A stretch of 64,000 nt of DNA from Rickettsiales bacterium (GTDB taxonomy: Bacteria > Pseudomonadota > Alphaproteobacteria > Rickettsiales > JABCZZ01). Numbering within the stretch: the stretch's first letter is position 1; the number at the start of each line of letters is the position of its first letter. The stretch lies in contig DASTXE010000004.1 of assembly GCA_035765535.1 (NCBI GenBank), forward strand, positions 253,137 through 317,136. The letters run 5' to 3'. The notes below the pieces were generated by a model that saw only the letters and a list, made by a program, of their open reading frames with translations, did no database searches and was not told the DNA's origin. This document shows, piece by piece, positions 16,663 through 25,849 of the stretch. Made by a program: the position numbers and the translations under genes.

Positions 16663-17340
16663 ATGACAACCCTTATAGAAAAGCCTATTCCCATTAATAG
16701 CCAGTTTATCCTGACAGAGTTTGCGGCAAGGGATGAAGCGGAACTCCTGAGGATTGCAAAAATGCCGGGTTTTGTTTACTCCGGGCTTAACGCGTATTCC
16801 GCAGCAGATGGCAGCAGGATGTCGGTTGAAGATAATGTACATACATATTTGCATGATGAAGCTCTGCTGGCCCAAACACAGGAACCTCGGCGTACAATGT
16901 ATCTGGCGATTCGCGAGCGGGCTTCCGGAAAAGTTGTAGGAGCTATTGAGTTTATGGGAGGAGAGCATGAAAGAGATGGCCAGGCAGAATTGGCCTATTT
17001 TATTTCCCCGGAACATCAGGGAAAAGGATTGGCCACTCTTGCAGGCGCCATTGCTATAGAAAAAGCGCTTAAGATGGGTATAAAGCCCTTATGGTCCGAA
17101 GCGCATCCGGATAATATCGCCAGCCGCAAGGTACTGGAGAAACTCGGATATGAGCTAAAAGAAGATGCTCAGTTAGGGCGAGGAGGCATTATTGGCGCAG
17201 ACGGGCAATTGCGCGGTTATACAGAAGCGGATGGTTCACCCGGCAGGCGCGTGCAATACGTCACAACGGAAGAAAGGCTGCTACAGCATATTCAGGCAAT
17301 ACAACAGGAAGCTGCTGCAAAAGGCCGGAGTGGCAGATAA
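16663..17340 (+). CDS. GNAT family N-acetyltransferase
   Basis: A 225-residue acetyl-CoA dependent N-acetyltransferase, substrate unknown. Seen: ERASGKVVGAIEFM (beta strands 2-4), AELAYFISPEHQGKGLATLA with the acetyl-CoA pyrophosphate loop QGKGLA, and ASRKVLEKLGYEL, all typical of the RimJ/RimL-like group. A C-terminal extension of about 55 residues after the GNAT core is unusual. It is clearly related to the GNAT at 18482-19147 on the other side of obgE (shared aPGfvY, sRMs.E, PR..Y..avRe). The two look like products of one duplication. Confidence 0.85.
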   Translation: MTTLIEKPIPINSQFILTEFAARDEAELLRIAKMPGFVYSGLNAYSAADGSRMSVEDNVHTYLHDEALLAQTQEPRRTMYLAIRERASGKVVGAIEFMGGEHERDGQAELAYFISPEHQGKGLATLAGAIAIEKALKMGIKPLWSEAHPDNIASRKVLEKLGYELKEDAQLGRGGIIGADGQLRGYTEADGSPGRRVQYVTTEERLLQHIQAIQQEAAAKGRSGR

Positions 17341-17379
17341 TTTTATTCTATTGGTGTTTCGCCAATAATAGAATAACGA

Positions 17380-18396
17380 TTACTCTTTTGCTCCTTCAGA
17401 AACAGCACGCACCTCGGTAATCACCTTCCACATGGCGCGCAGTAATTCCTCAACGCCCATGCCCGCCGCAGCAGAAATCGCATGGACAGGTTTGCCGCTC
17501 GCCTTCTTCAGCGCTTTAACCTTCTCTTTAATATCTTCCGGCGTCAGGGCGTCGCATTTATTAAGCGCGACAATCTCCTGTTTTCCCGCAAGCTTATCAC
17601 TATATTCACTGATTTCATTGCGGATCGTCTCGTAAGCTTCCACCACATCATCCCGTGTGCCGTCGATCAGGTGCAGCAACACGCCGCAGCGTTCCACATG
17701 CGCCAAGAACTTGAGCCCCAGCCCCACGCCCATATGCGCGCCTTCGATCAGCCCCGGAATATCCGCGAGCACGAACTCGTGCCCGTCAATATAGACAACG
17801 CCAAGCTGCGGCGTGAGCGTGGTGAACGGGTAATCTGCAATCTTCGGCTTCGCGCGCGAAACCGCGGCAAGAAACGTGGATTTTCCGGCGTTGGGCATGC
17901 CCAGCAACCCGGCATCGGAAAAGAGCTTAAGGCGCAACCAGATCCACATTTCTTCACCCGGCTCTCCCGGCTGTGCATGCTTAGGTGCCTGATTTATCGA
18001 GCTTTTGAAATGCGCATTACCCATACCGCCGCGCCCGCCCTTGAGCAGCACCATACGCTGCCCCACCTGGGTCATATCCGCAAGCACGGTTTCCTTGTCG
18101 TCCGCCAGTATTTCCGTGCCCGCTGGCACTTTCAGCACCAGATCCTCTGACGCCTGCCCGCTACGCTGTGCGCCTTTGCCCTGCTCGCCTTTCTTGGCCT
18201 TGAAATGCTGCTGGTAGCGGTAGTCGATCAGCGTGTTAAGCGCATCGGCAACCTCAATAATAATACTTCCGCCACGCCCGCCATTGCCGCCGTCCGGCCC
18301 GCCATATTCGATAAATTTCTCACGCCGGAAGCTGACGGCTCCCGCCCCGCCATCACCGCTGCGAACATAAATCTTGGCTTCATCGAGAAATTTCAT
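17380..18396 (-). CDS. obgE: GTPase Obg
   Basis: Ribosome-associated GTPase of the Obg family, involved in 50S assembly and growth control, 338 residues. Seen: the glycine-rich Obg fold at residues 1-158 ([30 protein letters not shown]), G1 [10 protein letters not shown] near 166, [13 protein letters not shown]3 DIPGLIEGA and G4 NKCD. There is no C-terminal OCT domain. It usually follows rplU-rpmA; here it stands alone between two GNAT genes. Confidence 0.97.
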   Translation of the reverse strand: MKFLDEAKIYVRSGDGGAGAVSFRREKFIEYGGPDGGNGGRGGSIIIEVADALNTLIDYRYQQHFKAKKGEQGKGAQRSGQASEDLVLKVPAGTEILADDKETVLADMTQVGQRMVLLKGGRGGMGNAHFKSSINQAPKHAQPGEPGEEMWIWLRLKLFSDAGLLGMPNAGKSTFLAAVSRAKPKIADYPFTTLTPQLGVVYIDGHEFVLADIPGLIEGAHMGVGLGLKFLAHVERCGVLLHLIDGTRDDVVEAYETIRNEISEYSDKLAGKQEIVALNKCDALTPEDIKEKVKALKKASGKPVHAISAAAGMGVEELLRAMWKVITEVRAVSEGAKE

Positions 18397-18481
18397 ACAA
18401 ATTCATTAATAATCTTAAGGATTGTGGCGTTATATACACATAATTGCGTTTATTCAAAAACTTTAATTTGCAAACAGCGGC

Positions 18482-19147
18482 CTAAACCCCACGTTGCGGA
18501 AAAGGATCTGCAGGTGATACGCGCACCGAAGAATATCCAAGGGCTTGTTTCAACTCGTATAATTTTTCTTTCAGTGTCGCCTCATCGACGCGCATATTTT
18601 GCCGCAGCCGTTGCCCTCCTTCCAGATCCGTATAACTGGTACTGGGATAAGGAGTCCCTTCCTGTGTAAAACCAAAGCGGTCCAGCATTCTGATGCTGGG
18701 AGCATTATCCGGGTCAACCGTTGCCCTCAACGTTTTAACACCCAGCTTCGTCATGGCATAGTCTACTGCTTTCACCACACCACGTAGCGCGGCGCCTGTC
18801 CCCTGAAGCTCTGTTGCCACCCCATAACCAAGCTCCGCATCTCCGTCTTTATTAAGATCGACCACTTCAACCATACCCATAAAACGTTTTTCGCCTCTTT
18901 GCTCGCGAACCGCAAAAATATAACCGGTGCGGGGAGTAATCTGCTGATTCCGAACCACCTCATCCCGAAGAAATTCATCGATGCTTTCTTCTGCGGGCAT
19001 ACGTCTTCCATCCGCGCCCAATTTGCCATTTAATATAGGGTATAAATAGCCCGGCGCATTGACTATCTCAAGGATTCTGCCCTTATCTGAGGGATAGACC
19101 TCCGTTAATTCCAGCTCGTCATTAAGGGGGATAGAGGGAATTTTCAT
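18482..19147 (-). CDS. GNAT family N-acetyltransferase (paralogue of 16663-17340)
   Basis: A 221-residue GNAT acetyltransferase, substrate unknown. Seen: FMGMVEVVDLNKDGDAELGYGV, an acetyl-CoA loop LQGTGAALRGV in which the usual Q/RxxGxG/A is only partly kept, and APSIRMLDRFGFTQEG. The first 90 residues align by eye with the paralogue at 16663. It runs opposite to lpdA and is separated from it by two tandem copies of repeat family A. Confidence 0.8.
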   Translation of the reverse strand: MKIPSIPLNDELELTEVYPSDKGRILEIVNAPGYLYPILNGKLGADGRRMPAEESIDEFLRDEVVRNQQITPRTGYIFAVREQRGEKRFMGMVEVVDLNKDGDAELGYGVATELQGTGAALRGVVKAVDYAMTKLGVKTLRATVDPDNAPSIRMLDRFGFTQEGTPYPSTSYTDLEGGQRLRQNMRVDEATLKEKLYELKQALGYSSVRVSPADPFPQRGV

Positions 19148-19225
19148 AAGATTATTTTCTTTTTGATTATAAAAATTATCCCCTTATATAGTAATTCGCT
19201 GTATTTAGGTAGTGTATTGGGACAG

Positions 19226-19303
19226 GAAGCGAGCCAGTAGGCAAGCCTCTTCAGTCGCCGAAGGCGTTAGGTTCATCGCGAAGGCCAGTAGGCCGGAACG
19301 GAA
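19226..19303 (+). repeat. family A interspersed repeat, copy 3
   Basis: AGCGAGCCAGTAGGCAAGCC, TCAGTCGCCGAAGGCGTTAG, CGCGAAGGCCAGTAGGCCGG. It is the first of a tandem pair upstream of lpdA. Confidence 0.75.
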
Positions 19304-19327
19304 ATGATTAAAGGAAATGGGGGCAAA

Positions 19328-19407
19328 GAAGCGAGCCAGTAGGCGAGCCTCTTCAGTCACCGAAGTGTCAGGCTCATCGCGCAGGCCAGCAGGCCGAAGC
19401 GGGAGCA
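19328..19407 (+). repeat. family A interspersed repeat, copy 4
   Basis: AGCGAGCCAGTAGGCGAGCC, TCAGTCACCGAAGTGTCAGG, CGCGCAGGCCAGCAGGCCGA, GCGGGAGC. It is the second of the tandem pair and has a 1 nt change of frame relative to copy 3. Confidence 0.75.
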
Positions 19408-19427
19408 ATTAAAAAAAGGAACAAAAA

Positions 19428-20828
19428 ATGAGCGACAATAGCTTTGACGTAGTGATTATCGGCGGCGGGCCGGGTGGTTATGTAGCGGCGATCCGTTCGG
19501 CGCAGCTCGGCATGAAGACGGCCGTAGTGGAACGCGAGCATCTGGGCGGCATCTGCCTTAACTGGGGCTGCATCCCAACCAAGGCGCTGCTACGCTCTTC
19601 GGAAGTCGGCCACCTGCTGAATCACGCCGCAGATTACGGCTTCAGCGTCGGCAAAGTGTCGTTCGACCTCGAAGCGGTGGTCAAGCGCTCCCGCGGAGTT
19701 GCCGCTCAATTATCGAACGGTGTCAAAGGCTTGCTCAAGAAGAACAAAGTTACCGTATTCGACGCTTACGGCAAACTCGCCGGCAAAGGCAAAGTGGCGC
19801 TGGAGAAAGACGGCAACAAAACCGGCGAACTGACTGCAAAGCACATTATTCTGGCAACCGGCGCACGCGCACGCACCCTGCCGGGCTTAGAGCCGGACGG
19901 CAAGCTCGTCTGGACCTATAAAGAAGCCATGGTGCCGGATGTGATGCCGAAATCCCTGCTCGTGGTCGGCTCCGGCGCGATCGGTATCGAGTTCGCCAGC
20001 TTCTATCGTAACATGGGCGCGGAAGTGACCGTTGTGGAAGTGATGGACCGCATCCTGCCCGTGGAAGATGAAGATATTTCCAAGATCGCCCACAAGCAGT
20101 TCGAAAAGCAGGGCATGAAGATCATGACCAAAGCGACCGTAAAGGCGCTGAAGAAGGGCAAGAACAATGTCACCGCTACGGTGGAAGTGGACGGCAAGAG
20201 CTCCGACATCACTGTAGACCGCGTGATCCTAGCGGTCGGCATCGTGGGCAACACGGAAAATCTCGGGCTGGAAGGCACGAAGGTAAAAGTGGAAAAGACG
20301 CATATCGTGGTCGATAAATGGTGCGCGACCGGTGAGCCGGGCGTGTACGCAATCGGTGACCTCGTCGGTGCGCCATGGCTTGCACACAAGGCGTCGCATG
20401 AAGGCGTGATCTGCGTGGAAAAGATCGCAGGCCAGAAAGATGTCCATCCGCTCAACACGAAAAACATCCCGGGCTGCACTTACTGCATGCCGCAGGTGGC
20501 AAGTGTCGGCCTGACCGAAAAAGCCGCCAAGGACGCTGGTTATCAGGTGAAAGTGGGTAAGTTCCCGTTCATCGGCAACGGCAAGGCAATCGCACTGGGC
20601 GAACCGGATGGGCTTGTCAAAACCGTATTCGATGCGAAAACAGGCGAACTGCTCGGTGCGCATATGGTCGGCGCGGAAGTGACGGAAATGATTCAGGGCT
20701 ACGTGGTCGCCAAGACCATGGAAGGCACGGAAGCCGATCTCATGCACACAGTCTTCCCGCACCCGACCATCTCCGAAGCAATGCACGAATCCGTGCTGGA
20801 CGCTTACGGCAAAGTGATCCACATGTAA
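19428..20828 (+). CDS. lpdA: dihydrolipoyl dehydrogenase
   Basis: E3 subunit of 2-oxoacid dehydrogenase complexes; it reoxidises dihydrolipoamide with NAD+ through FAD, in the cytoplasm. It is 466 residues, full length. Seen: the FAD-binding GGGPGGYVAAIRSAQLG, the redox disulfide GGICLNWGCIPTKALL (Cys pair CxxxxC near residue 41), the NAD-binding VVGSGAIGIEFASF, and the C-terminal catalytic His-Glu in FPHPTISEAMHESV. AAGGA lies 8 nt before the ATG. No E1 or E2 gene is adjacent. Two terminators follow it. Confidence 0.98.
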   Translation: MSDNSFDVVIIGGGPGGYVAAIRSAQLGMKTAVVEREHLGGICLNWGCIPTKALLRSSEVGHLLNHAADYGFSVGKVSFDLEAVVKRSRGVAAQLSNGVKGLLKKNKVTVFDAYGKLAGKGKVALEKDGNKTGELTAKHIILATGARARTLPGLEPDGKLVWTYKEAMVPDVMPKSLLVVGSGAIGIEFASFYRNMGAEVTVVEVMDRILPVEDEDISKIAHKQFEKQGMKIMTKATVKALKKGKNNVTATVEVDGKSSDITVDRVILAVGIVGNTENLGLEGTKVKVEKTHIVVDKWCATGEPGVYAIGDLVGAPWLAHKASHEGVICVEKIAGQKDVHPLNTKNIPGCTYCMPQVASVGLTEKAAKDAGYQVKVGKFPFIGNGKAIALGEPDGLVKTVFDAKTGELLGAHMVGAEVTEMIQGYVVAKTMEGTEADLMHTVFPHPTISEAMHESVLDAYGKVIHM

Positions 20829-20834
20829 TCAAAG

Positions 20835-20870
20835 AGGAGCCTCGTGAAAGCGAGGCTCCTTTCTTTTCCT
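20835..20870 (+). terminator. lpdA terminator 1
   Basis: AGGAGCCTCG (20835-20844) pairs perfectly with CGAGGCTCCT (20851-20860) and is followed by TTCTTTTCC, directly after the lpdA stop. Confidence 0.85.
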
Positions 20871-20887
20871 CCTCATACGATTTTAAG

Positions 20888-20918
20888 AAAAACCACTTGT
20901 TGTTACAGGTGGTTTTTT
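20888..20918 (+). terminator. lpdA terminator 2
   Basis: AAAACCACTTGT pairs with ACAGGTGGTTTT around a TGTT loop, with one G-U pair and a run of six T. It is a second intrinsic terminator behind the first. Confidence 0.75.
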
Positions 20919-21001
20919 ACTGGCAATTTCATATAACTGGTCCATAATGCGGGGTGAATCCCGAAGCCTGCGAACATTAGCAGCGCGCATCAGGCAATAT
21001 A

Positions 21002-23641
21002 ATGCAAACATCCGATACAGATTCTCATCACGATGCCGCCTCCCGTGAAACCGCTCCTACACGCGGCAAGCTGAAGATATTCTTCGGTGCTTGTGCGGGC
21101 GTGGGCAAGACTTATGCCATGCTATCCGCGGGCCATCAGCGCCTGCGCGAAGGGGTGGACGTGCTGGCAAGCATGGTTGAGACGCACGGTCGCCCGGAAC
21201 TCATCAAGCTGCTCGAAGGCATGCCGATGATTCCGTCGCTGGAACGCGAATATATGAACGTGACGCAACAGGAGTTCGACCTGGACGTGGCGCTGCTGCG
21301 CAAACCCGCCGTTCTGCTGCTGGATGAGCTGGCGCATGCGAATATGTATGGCGCGCGCCACCTGAAGCGCTGGAGCGATATTGAAGAATTACTGGATGCC
21401 GGTATCGACGTTTACAGCACCCTGAGCGTTCAGCATCTGGAAAGCCTGAACGATCTGGTGGCAAGCACCACAGGCGTATGGGAAAAGGAAACCGTACCGG
21501 ATTCCATCTTCGATAAGGCGGAAGATATCGTCCTGATCGATATCAATGCGGATGAGCTTCTGAAGCGGTTGGAGGAAGGCAAGGTGCATGTGAGTGCGCT
21601 TGCAGCCAAGAATAACTTCTTCAAGAAGAGCAATGTCATCGCGCTGCGCGAACTGGCCCTGCACCGCACCGCAGAGCGTGTGGATGCGCAGATGGATGCC
21701 TATAAGAGCCGCGAGGGGCTGAAAGACATCGTTCCCGTGGCCGACAAAGTCATCGTCTGCATTGGCCACGACCACCTCTCGGAAAAGCTGATTCGTTCCG
21801 CCAAGCGCATGGCGGCATCGCTCCGCGCCCCCTGGACAGCCGTTTATGTGGAAAATGCCCGCCATTACCGTCTGAGCGACGAAGGCAAAAAAGCCGTGGA
21901 AAACCACCTTCGCATGGCGGAACGCCTGGGCGGTAAGACGCTGATCCTGCAAGGCACGAACGCCGTGGATGAAATCATTACCTATGCGCTTGAGAATGGC
22001 ATTACGAAAATCGTGATCGGCAAGACGGGACGCTCGCGCTGGCATGACTTCATCGTCGGCTCGCTTGCCGACAAGGTGATCCAGCGCAGCGGCTATATCG
22101 ACGTCTATGTCGTGACAGGTGAAGCGCCGGAAGAAAGCGGACTGCGCAGCACGAGCGACCTGCTGGAATTCAAGCCCAAGCTCTATACGCAGAGCCTGGC
22201 GATCTTTGCCGCCTGCACGGCACTGGGCATTCTCCTGCGCCCCTATATTCCCCTCGAAGACCAGATGGTCATTTATCTGATCGGCAATATATTGGTTTCG
22301 GCAGGGCTGGGGCGCGGCCCCTCTATTTTATATGCTATCTTAAGCGCATTTTTCTTCGATTTCTTTTTCACGCGCTCTTTCGAGATAGACCTCACAAGCC
22401 AGACCCTGTGGATGACCATGATCGTCATGCTGGTCACAAGCCTTGTCATCAACTCTTATGCTTCCCGCCTGCGCCTGCAGGCTAAATTTGCGCGCAAACG
22501 TGAGCGTAACACGCAGCTTCTTTATGCCTTTGCGCGTGAAATTGCCGTAACGCGCGGTTATGAAGGCATCAGCGAAGTCACCGCAAGGCATATCGACGAT
22601 ATGATCGGCGCGGAGATTCTCGTGGCGCTGCCCGACAGGGACCGCCATCTCCAGCTTATCCGCGGTGAGTTGCAGCAGCGTGACGAGATCAAGGAAGCCG
22701 GATTGATGCAATGGTGTTTCGACAACGCCAAAATCGCAGGACTGGGAACGGATACGATGCCGAGCGCTGAAACGCTCTACGTTCCGCTATTCACCTCTGA
22801 AAAGAAACTTGGCGTACTGGGCCTTACCCCTAAGGGAGCGGATAAGAAATTCACCCCTGAACAGGTTTCGCTGGCGGAAACCTTTGCAAGCCTGCTTGCT
22901 TCAGCCGTCGAGCGCGTGAATACCTCTGTGGAAGCAGAGCGCCTGAGTGTGGATGCTGAAAGCGAAAAATTGCGCAATATGCTGCTGAACTCCGTTTCGC
23001 ACGATCTGCGCTCTCCGCTGGCTTCTATCACGGAAGCCTCCGGCGCCATTATCATGGATGAGGGCAAGCTTGCGCGCGAGGAAATACGCGACCTTGCAGG
23101 CTCCATCAATCAGGAGGCAAGCCGCCTTTCACGCATCATTACAAACCTACTGGACGTCATGAGCCTGGAATCCGGCTCACTGCATCTGGACAAACAGCCC
23201 CACTCGGTTGAGGCCATGGTAAAGGCAACGCTGGAACGCCTTGCCAGCGTGCTTACGCAGCATCAGGTCGAACTCCATGCCGATCCGGATCTCCCGATGG
23301 TGGTGGTCGATGCCGGAATGATCGAACAGGTGATAGGCAACCTGCTCGAGAACGCCGTGAAATATACACCGCTGGAGAGCAAAATCGAAATCAGGATCGG
23401 TAAAGTCGAAAACGATATTCTGGTGAGTATTGAGGATAACGGCCCCGGCATTCCGCTCAATGATGAGAGACGCATCTTTGATAAATTCTACACGGCAAGC
23501 CGCACGAGTGCTGGAAAGGGTACAGGGCTCGGCCTGGCCATCTGCCAGGGTATCATCGCCGCCCATAAAGGCCGCATCTGGGCCGAAAATCGCTCCGAAG
23601 GCGGCGCCGTCTTCAACTTTACATTGCCCATCCCGCGTTAA
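21002..23641 (+). CDS. kdpD: sensor histidine kinase KdpD
   Basis: Membrane sensor kinase of the potassium/osmotic KdpDE system, 879 residues, full length. Seen: the N-terminal KdpD domain with Walker A GACAGVGKT (residues 29-37) and VLLLDELAHANMYGARHLKRW-type DELAH motif; a USP-like domain (about 250-375, ending IGKTGRSRWHDFIVGS); four membrane segments at about 392-490; a GAF-like region; HisKA with the phosphorylated His in SVSHDLRSPLAS near 665; and HATPase boxes NLLENAVKYTP, EDNGPGIP and GTGLGLAI. kdpE and kdpFABC are not adjacent, so it is an orphan within this window. Confidence 0.95.
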   Translation: MQTSDTDSHHDAASRETAPTRGKLKIFFGACAGVGKTYAMLSAGHQRLREGVDVLASMVETHGRPELIKLLEGMPMIPSLEREYMNVTQQEFDLDVALLRKPAVLLLDELAHANMYGARHLKRWSDIEELLDAGIDVYSTLSVQHLESLNDLVASTTGVWEKETVPDSIFDKAEDIVLIDINADELLKRLEEGKVHVSALAAKNNFFKKSNVIALRELALHRTAERVDAQMDAYKSREGLKDIVPVADKVIVCIGHDHLSEKLIRSAKRMAASLRAPWTAVYVENARHYRLSDEGKKAVENHLRMAERLGGKTLILQGTNAVDEIITYALENGITKIVIGKTGRSRWHDFIVGSLADKVIQRSGYIDVYVVTGEAPEESGLRSTSDLLEFKPKLYTQSLAIFAACTALGILLRPYIPLEDQMVIYLIGNILVSAGLGRGPSILYAILSAFFFDFFFTRSFEIDLTSQTLWMTMIVMLVTSLVINSYASRLRLQAKFARKRERNTQLLYAFAREIAVTRGYEGISEVTARHIDDMIGAEILVALPDRDRHLQLIRGELQQRDEIKEAGLMQWCFDNAKIAGLGTDTMPSAETLYVPLFTSEKKLGVLGLTPKGADKKFTPEQVSLAETFASLLASAVERVNTSVEAERLSVDAESEKLRNMLLNSVSHDLRSPLASITEASGAIIMDEGKLAREEIRDLAGSINQEASRLSRIITNLLDVMSLESGSLHLDKQPHSVEAMVKATLERLASVLTQHQVELHADPDLPMVVVDAGMIEQVIGNLLENAVKYTPLESKIEIRIGKVENDILVSIEDNGPGIPLNDERRIFDKFYTASRTSAGKGTGLGLAICQGIIAAHKGRIWAENRSEGGAVFNFTLPIPR

Positions 23642-23688
23642 CTAAAACTCCAAGAATATAAAATTGCGAATCCCTCAACATGCCCCCC

Positions 23689-23767
23689 GGAGGAGCGTAA
23701 GCGACGACTAGCCGCATTGGGCGGTGCAGCCCGCGCGGCGCCAAGGCGCGAAAGCGCCTGAACGCAA
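23689..23767 (+). repeat. family B interspersed repeat, copy 1
   Basis: It starts GGAGGAGCGTAAGCGACGAC, followed by TAGCCGCATTGGGCGGTGCA and GCGCCAAGGCGCGAAAGCGCC, and ends TGAACGCAA. It contains the tight hairpin GGCGC-gaaa-GCGCC. It lies 48 bp downstream of kdpD. The other copy is at 45671. Confidence 0.8.
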
Positions 23768-23788
23768 TTAAATAAACTCTTCAAACAT

Positions 23789-23815
23789 AAAGGGCGGAAG
23801 AATGCTCCCGCCCTT
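23789..23815. terminator. bidirectional terminator-like hairpin
   Basis: AAAGGGCGG (23789-23797) pairs with CCGCCCTTT, with AG/CT continuing the stem after one mismatch and an AATG loop. It lies between kdpD and a converging small gene, so it could end both transcripts. Confidence 0.6.
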
Positions 23816-23845
23816 TACTGTAATTCACAACCAACAATGATAATA

Positions 23846-24013
23846 TTAATCCTGTATCTGCACCTCCCTTATTCTGGGTTTCTGGGGTTGAACACTCCGA
23901 CGGACCGGTGCAGGGCGGAAACTGCGGGGCCGCAGCAATGCTTTCGCCGGCACAATCGTTTGGCCGGGTTCGTCACCGATATAGCCGGACACTTCCTGGA
24001 TATTCTCTGCCAT
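23846..24013 (-). CDS. small 55-residue protein, hypothetical
   Basis: Read on the minus strand, an ATG at 24013 follows AGGAG with 7 nt spacing and opens a 55-codon frame: MAENIQEVSGYIGDEPGQ at the start, an Arg/Pro-rich middle (RPRSFRPAPVRRSVQP) and VQIQD at the end. It is hydrophilic and probably disordered, with no signal peptide or membrane segment. A hairpin lies 31 bp past its stop. It matches no family I recognise. The good ribosome site and the clean end before a terminator argue that it is real. Confidence 0.5.
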   Translation of the reverse strand: MAENIQEVSGYIGDEPGQTIVPAKALLRPRSFRPAPVRRSVQPQKPRIREVQIQD

Positions 24014-24271
24014 AAGCTTCTCCTAGAAATCGATTTTGCCTATGCGCCCGTTGAAGCGCAGCGTGACTATTGCGCGCCTTAACATAAGAAAGCCATTGTT
24101 CGATAAGGATAAAGCGTAATGAGGATATAAGTCTTAAGATTTCTCAATAATATATAGAAACAGCATTCCGCTAATGCGGTGATATTCCGAAGATCTTTTC
24201 CACCCACAAAAAGGGAAGCGTTGCTAATACATGGAATTTCTATGGGAGCAAGACATAGTGGGCGTTAGTGT

Positions 24272-24553
24272 CTAATGTGTATATTTCCATGAAGAAAGTG
24301 CGGTCAGGAAGATAGATAATGCAGTCCATAAGGCAGCTTTTCTATTAAGTTCACACACCTCCTTTGAGGCCACAATAATAGATTCAATATCCACCTGATT
24401 TCTCATTGTATGTAATTCATGCGCATCGGAGATGGAAGCTGTTGTAGGAATTGATGGTTTTATCTTAATACGGCTGGCTTTTAGCCACAGCCAGGCAGCC
24501 CATATGCCGAAAATCGCAGCCAATATAGAAACTATATTCGAAATTATATTCAT
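24272..24553 (-). CDS. small two-helix membrane protein, hypothetical
   Basis: 93 residues with two hydrophobic segments: IVSILAAIFGIWAAWLWL near the N-terminus and AALWTALSIFLTALSSW at the C-terminus. They enclose a polar stretch (DAHELHTMRNQVD). AGGGGA precedes the ATG by 4 nt. No family is recognised. It runs in the same direction as the 55-residue gene downstream and converges with nothing. Confidence 0.6.
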   Translation of the reverse strand: MNIISNIVSILAAIFGIWAAWLWLKASRIKIKPSIPTTASISDAHELHTMRNQVDIESIIVASKEVCELNRKAALWTALSIFLTALSSWKYTH

Positions 24554-24691
24554 ATTTTCCCCTATAATCGCCGCTCGCGTTCGCCTTTATAAGACACTAT
24601 GGACAACTCCCGCAACTGCCGGACTCTAGTAGCATTGGAGTATGGGGATTTACTGCGGCAACGGCAAATTTAGGGGCGCTACCCGGACGTT

Positions 24692-25516
24692 TTAGAAATT
24701 TATGACGCTGATATATTCAAGCCGGTACCAATCCACATACGGCTTAACGGTGACCTTGTCTTTGGAAATAGCAGTCACGATACCGATGGGAAGCCCCGGA
24801 GCCAGCAACGCGCCGTCGCTGGAAGTGACGATCTTCTCGCCCACTTTAAGCTTGCTGTTTTCCGGCAGGTAAAGCAGGGAGAGCGTGTCGCTGTCGTCCC
24901 CTGCCACGATAGCATGTTCGCGCGAGCCTTCCGCCATGACCGGGATACGTGAGTTGATATCCGTCAGCAGCAGCACACGGGAGGTTTTATCCCCGGCTTC
25001 GATCACGCGGCCCACCATACCTTTGTCATTGATGACAGCGGAATCCTGCTGCACGCCGTTATCCGTACCGGAAGTAATAAGCACGGAGCGGGAATAAAGT
25101 CCGCCCGCATCCACTGCCACCCGGGCGGAGGTATAAGTCTGCTTGCCTACAGGAGCAAATTTGAGCAATGCTCTCAGGCGTTCATTTTCCGTCTTGATCT
25201 GCAATGCGGAAGAATAAGCTTCGCGCAGGCGGGCATTTTCATAACGCAGCGTAGCGTTCTCATCCCGCAAGTGAATCGTTTCCTGCACCCATGCCCCCGC
25301 AGCCGCCATGGTATCCAGCGGCTTGGCCAGCACGTTGACCGCAGGCGCAAGCACGTCGGCCAGCCCCATGCGGACATGGCGCTCGAAATCACTGTGATTC
25401 TTGCTCTGGGAAACCAGCCAGATGGAAGCGATAAGCATCGACATAACCGCCAGACGGGCAATGATAGGCCGGTAATTTATCGTCAGTACGCTGGTCTGGA
25501 AATAGTTATGCTTCAC
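24692..25516 (-). CDS. mreC: rod shape-determining protein MreC
   Basis: Bitopic inner-membrane protein of the elongasome that links MreB to the periplasmic peptidoglycan synthases, 274 residues. Seen: one membrane segment near residues 20-38 (IARLAVMSMLIASIWLV), a coiled coil at about 75-115 (RDENATLRYENARLREAY), and two beta domains with SVLITSGTDNGVQQDSAVINDKGMVGRV and LPIGIVTAISKD. mreB and mreD are not next to it in the window, which is unusual, since mreBCD are commonly together. It is divergent from dnaK with a 333 bp shared upstream region. Confidence 0.93.
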   Translation of the reverse strand: MKHNYFQTSVLTINYRPIIARLAVMSMLIASIWLVSQSKNHSDFERHVRMGLADVLAPAVNVLAKPLDTMAAAGAWVQETIHLRDENATLRYENARLREAYSSALQIKTENERLRALLKFAPVGKQTYTSARVAVDAGGLYSRSVLITSGTDNGVQQDSAVINDKGMVGRVIEAGDKTSRVLLLTDINSRIPVMAEGSREHAIVAGDDSDTLSLLYLPENSKLKVGEKIVTSSDGALLAPGLPIGIVTAISKDKVTVKPYVDWYRLEYISVINF

Positions 25517-25765
25517 GTATCAAATCCTGCCTTTTAGATGGTGCTTTACACAACAAGAATAGTATAGAATTTTTATAAGCTGAAAACAAGAGCAACTATC
25601 ACGCAAATCGTTGGCGGGCGAAGATTTTTCTGTCAACACCCTTTTGTGTAGTAACCCTGCAACTAGAATAGGGCAAAAAGGTTAAACTTCCCTTAACCAT
25701 TGGCGGCTTTTTCGACTTTTTTCTCTCCTTTCACGCACAATCGCGGTCATTAATTGATTCGCCCC

Positions 25766-25793
25766 CTTGTAAAACGATATTTGCTACCTATAT
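25766..25793 (+). promoter_or_regulatory. RpoH (sigma-32) type promoter of dnaK
   Basis: CTTG (25766-25769), 17 bp, then CCTATAT (25787-25793): this fits the alphaproteobacterial heat-shock consensus CTTG-N16-18-CYTATNT. It lies 57 bp before the dnaK ATG. The remaining 25517-25765 is AT-rich and holds no gene. Confidence 0.7.
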
Positions 25794-25849
25794 TCCTACT
25801 CAAGCTGAGCGATTCGGCATAGAAACATTTTGTCCAACGGAGAAAAAAT

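Noticed and set aside
23837..24082. 81-codon plus-strand frame opposite the 55-residue gene
   Set aside because: The minus strand has the better ribosome site and start; the plus-strand frame lacks one.
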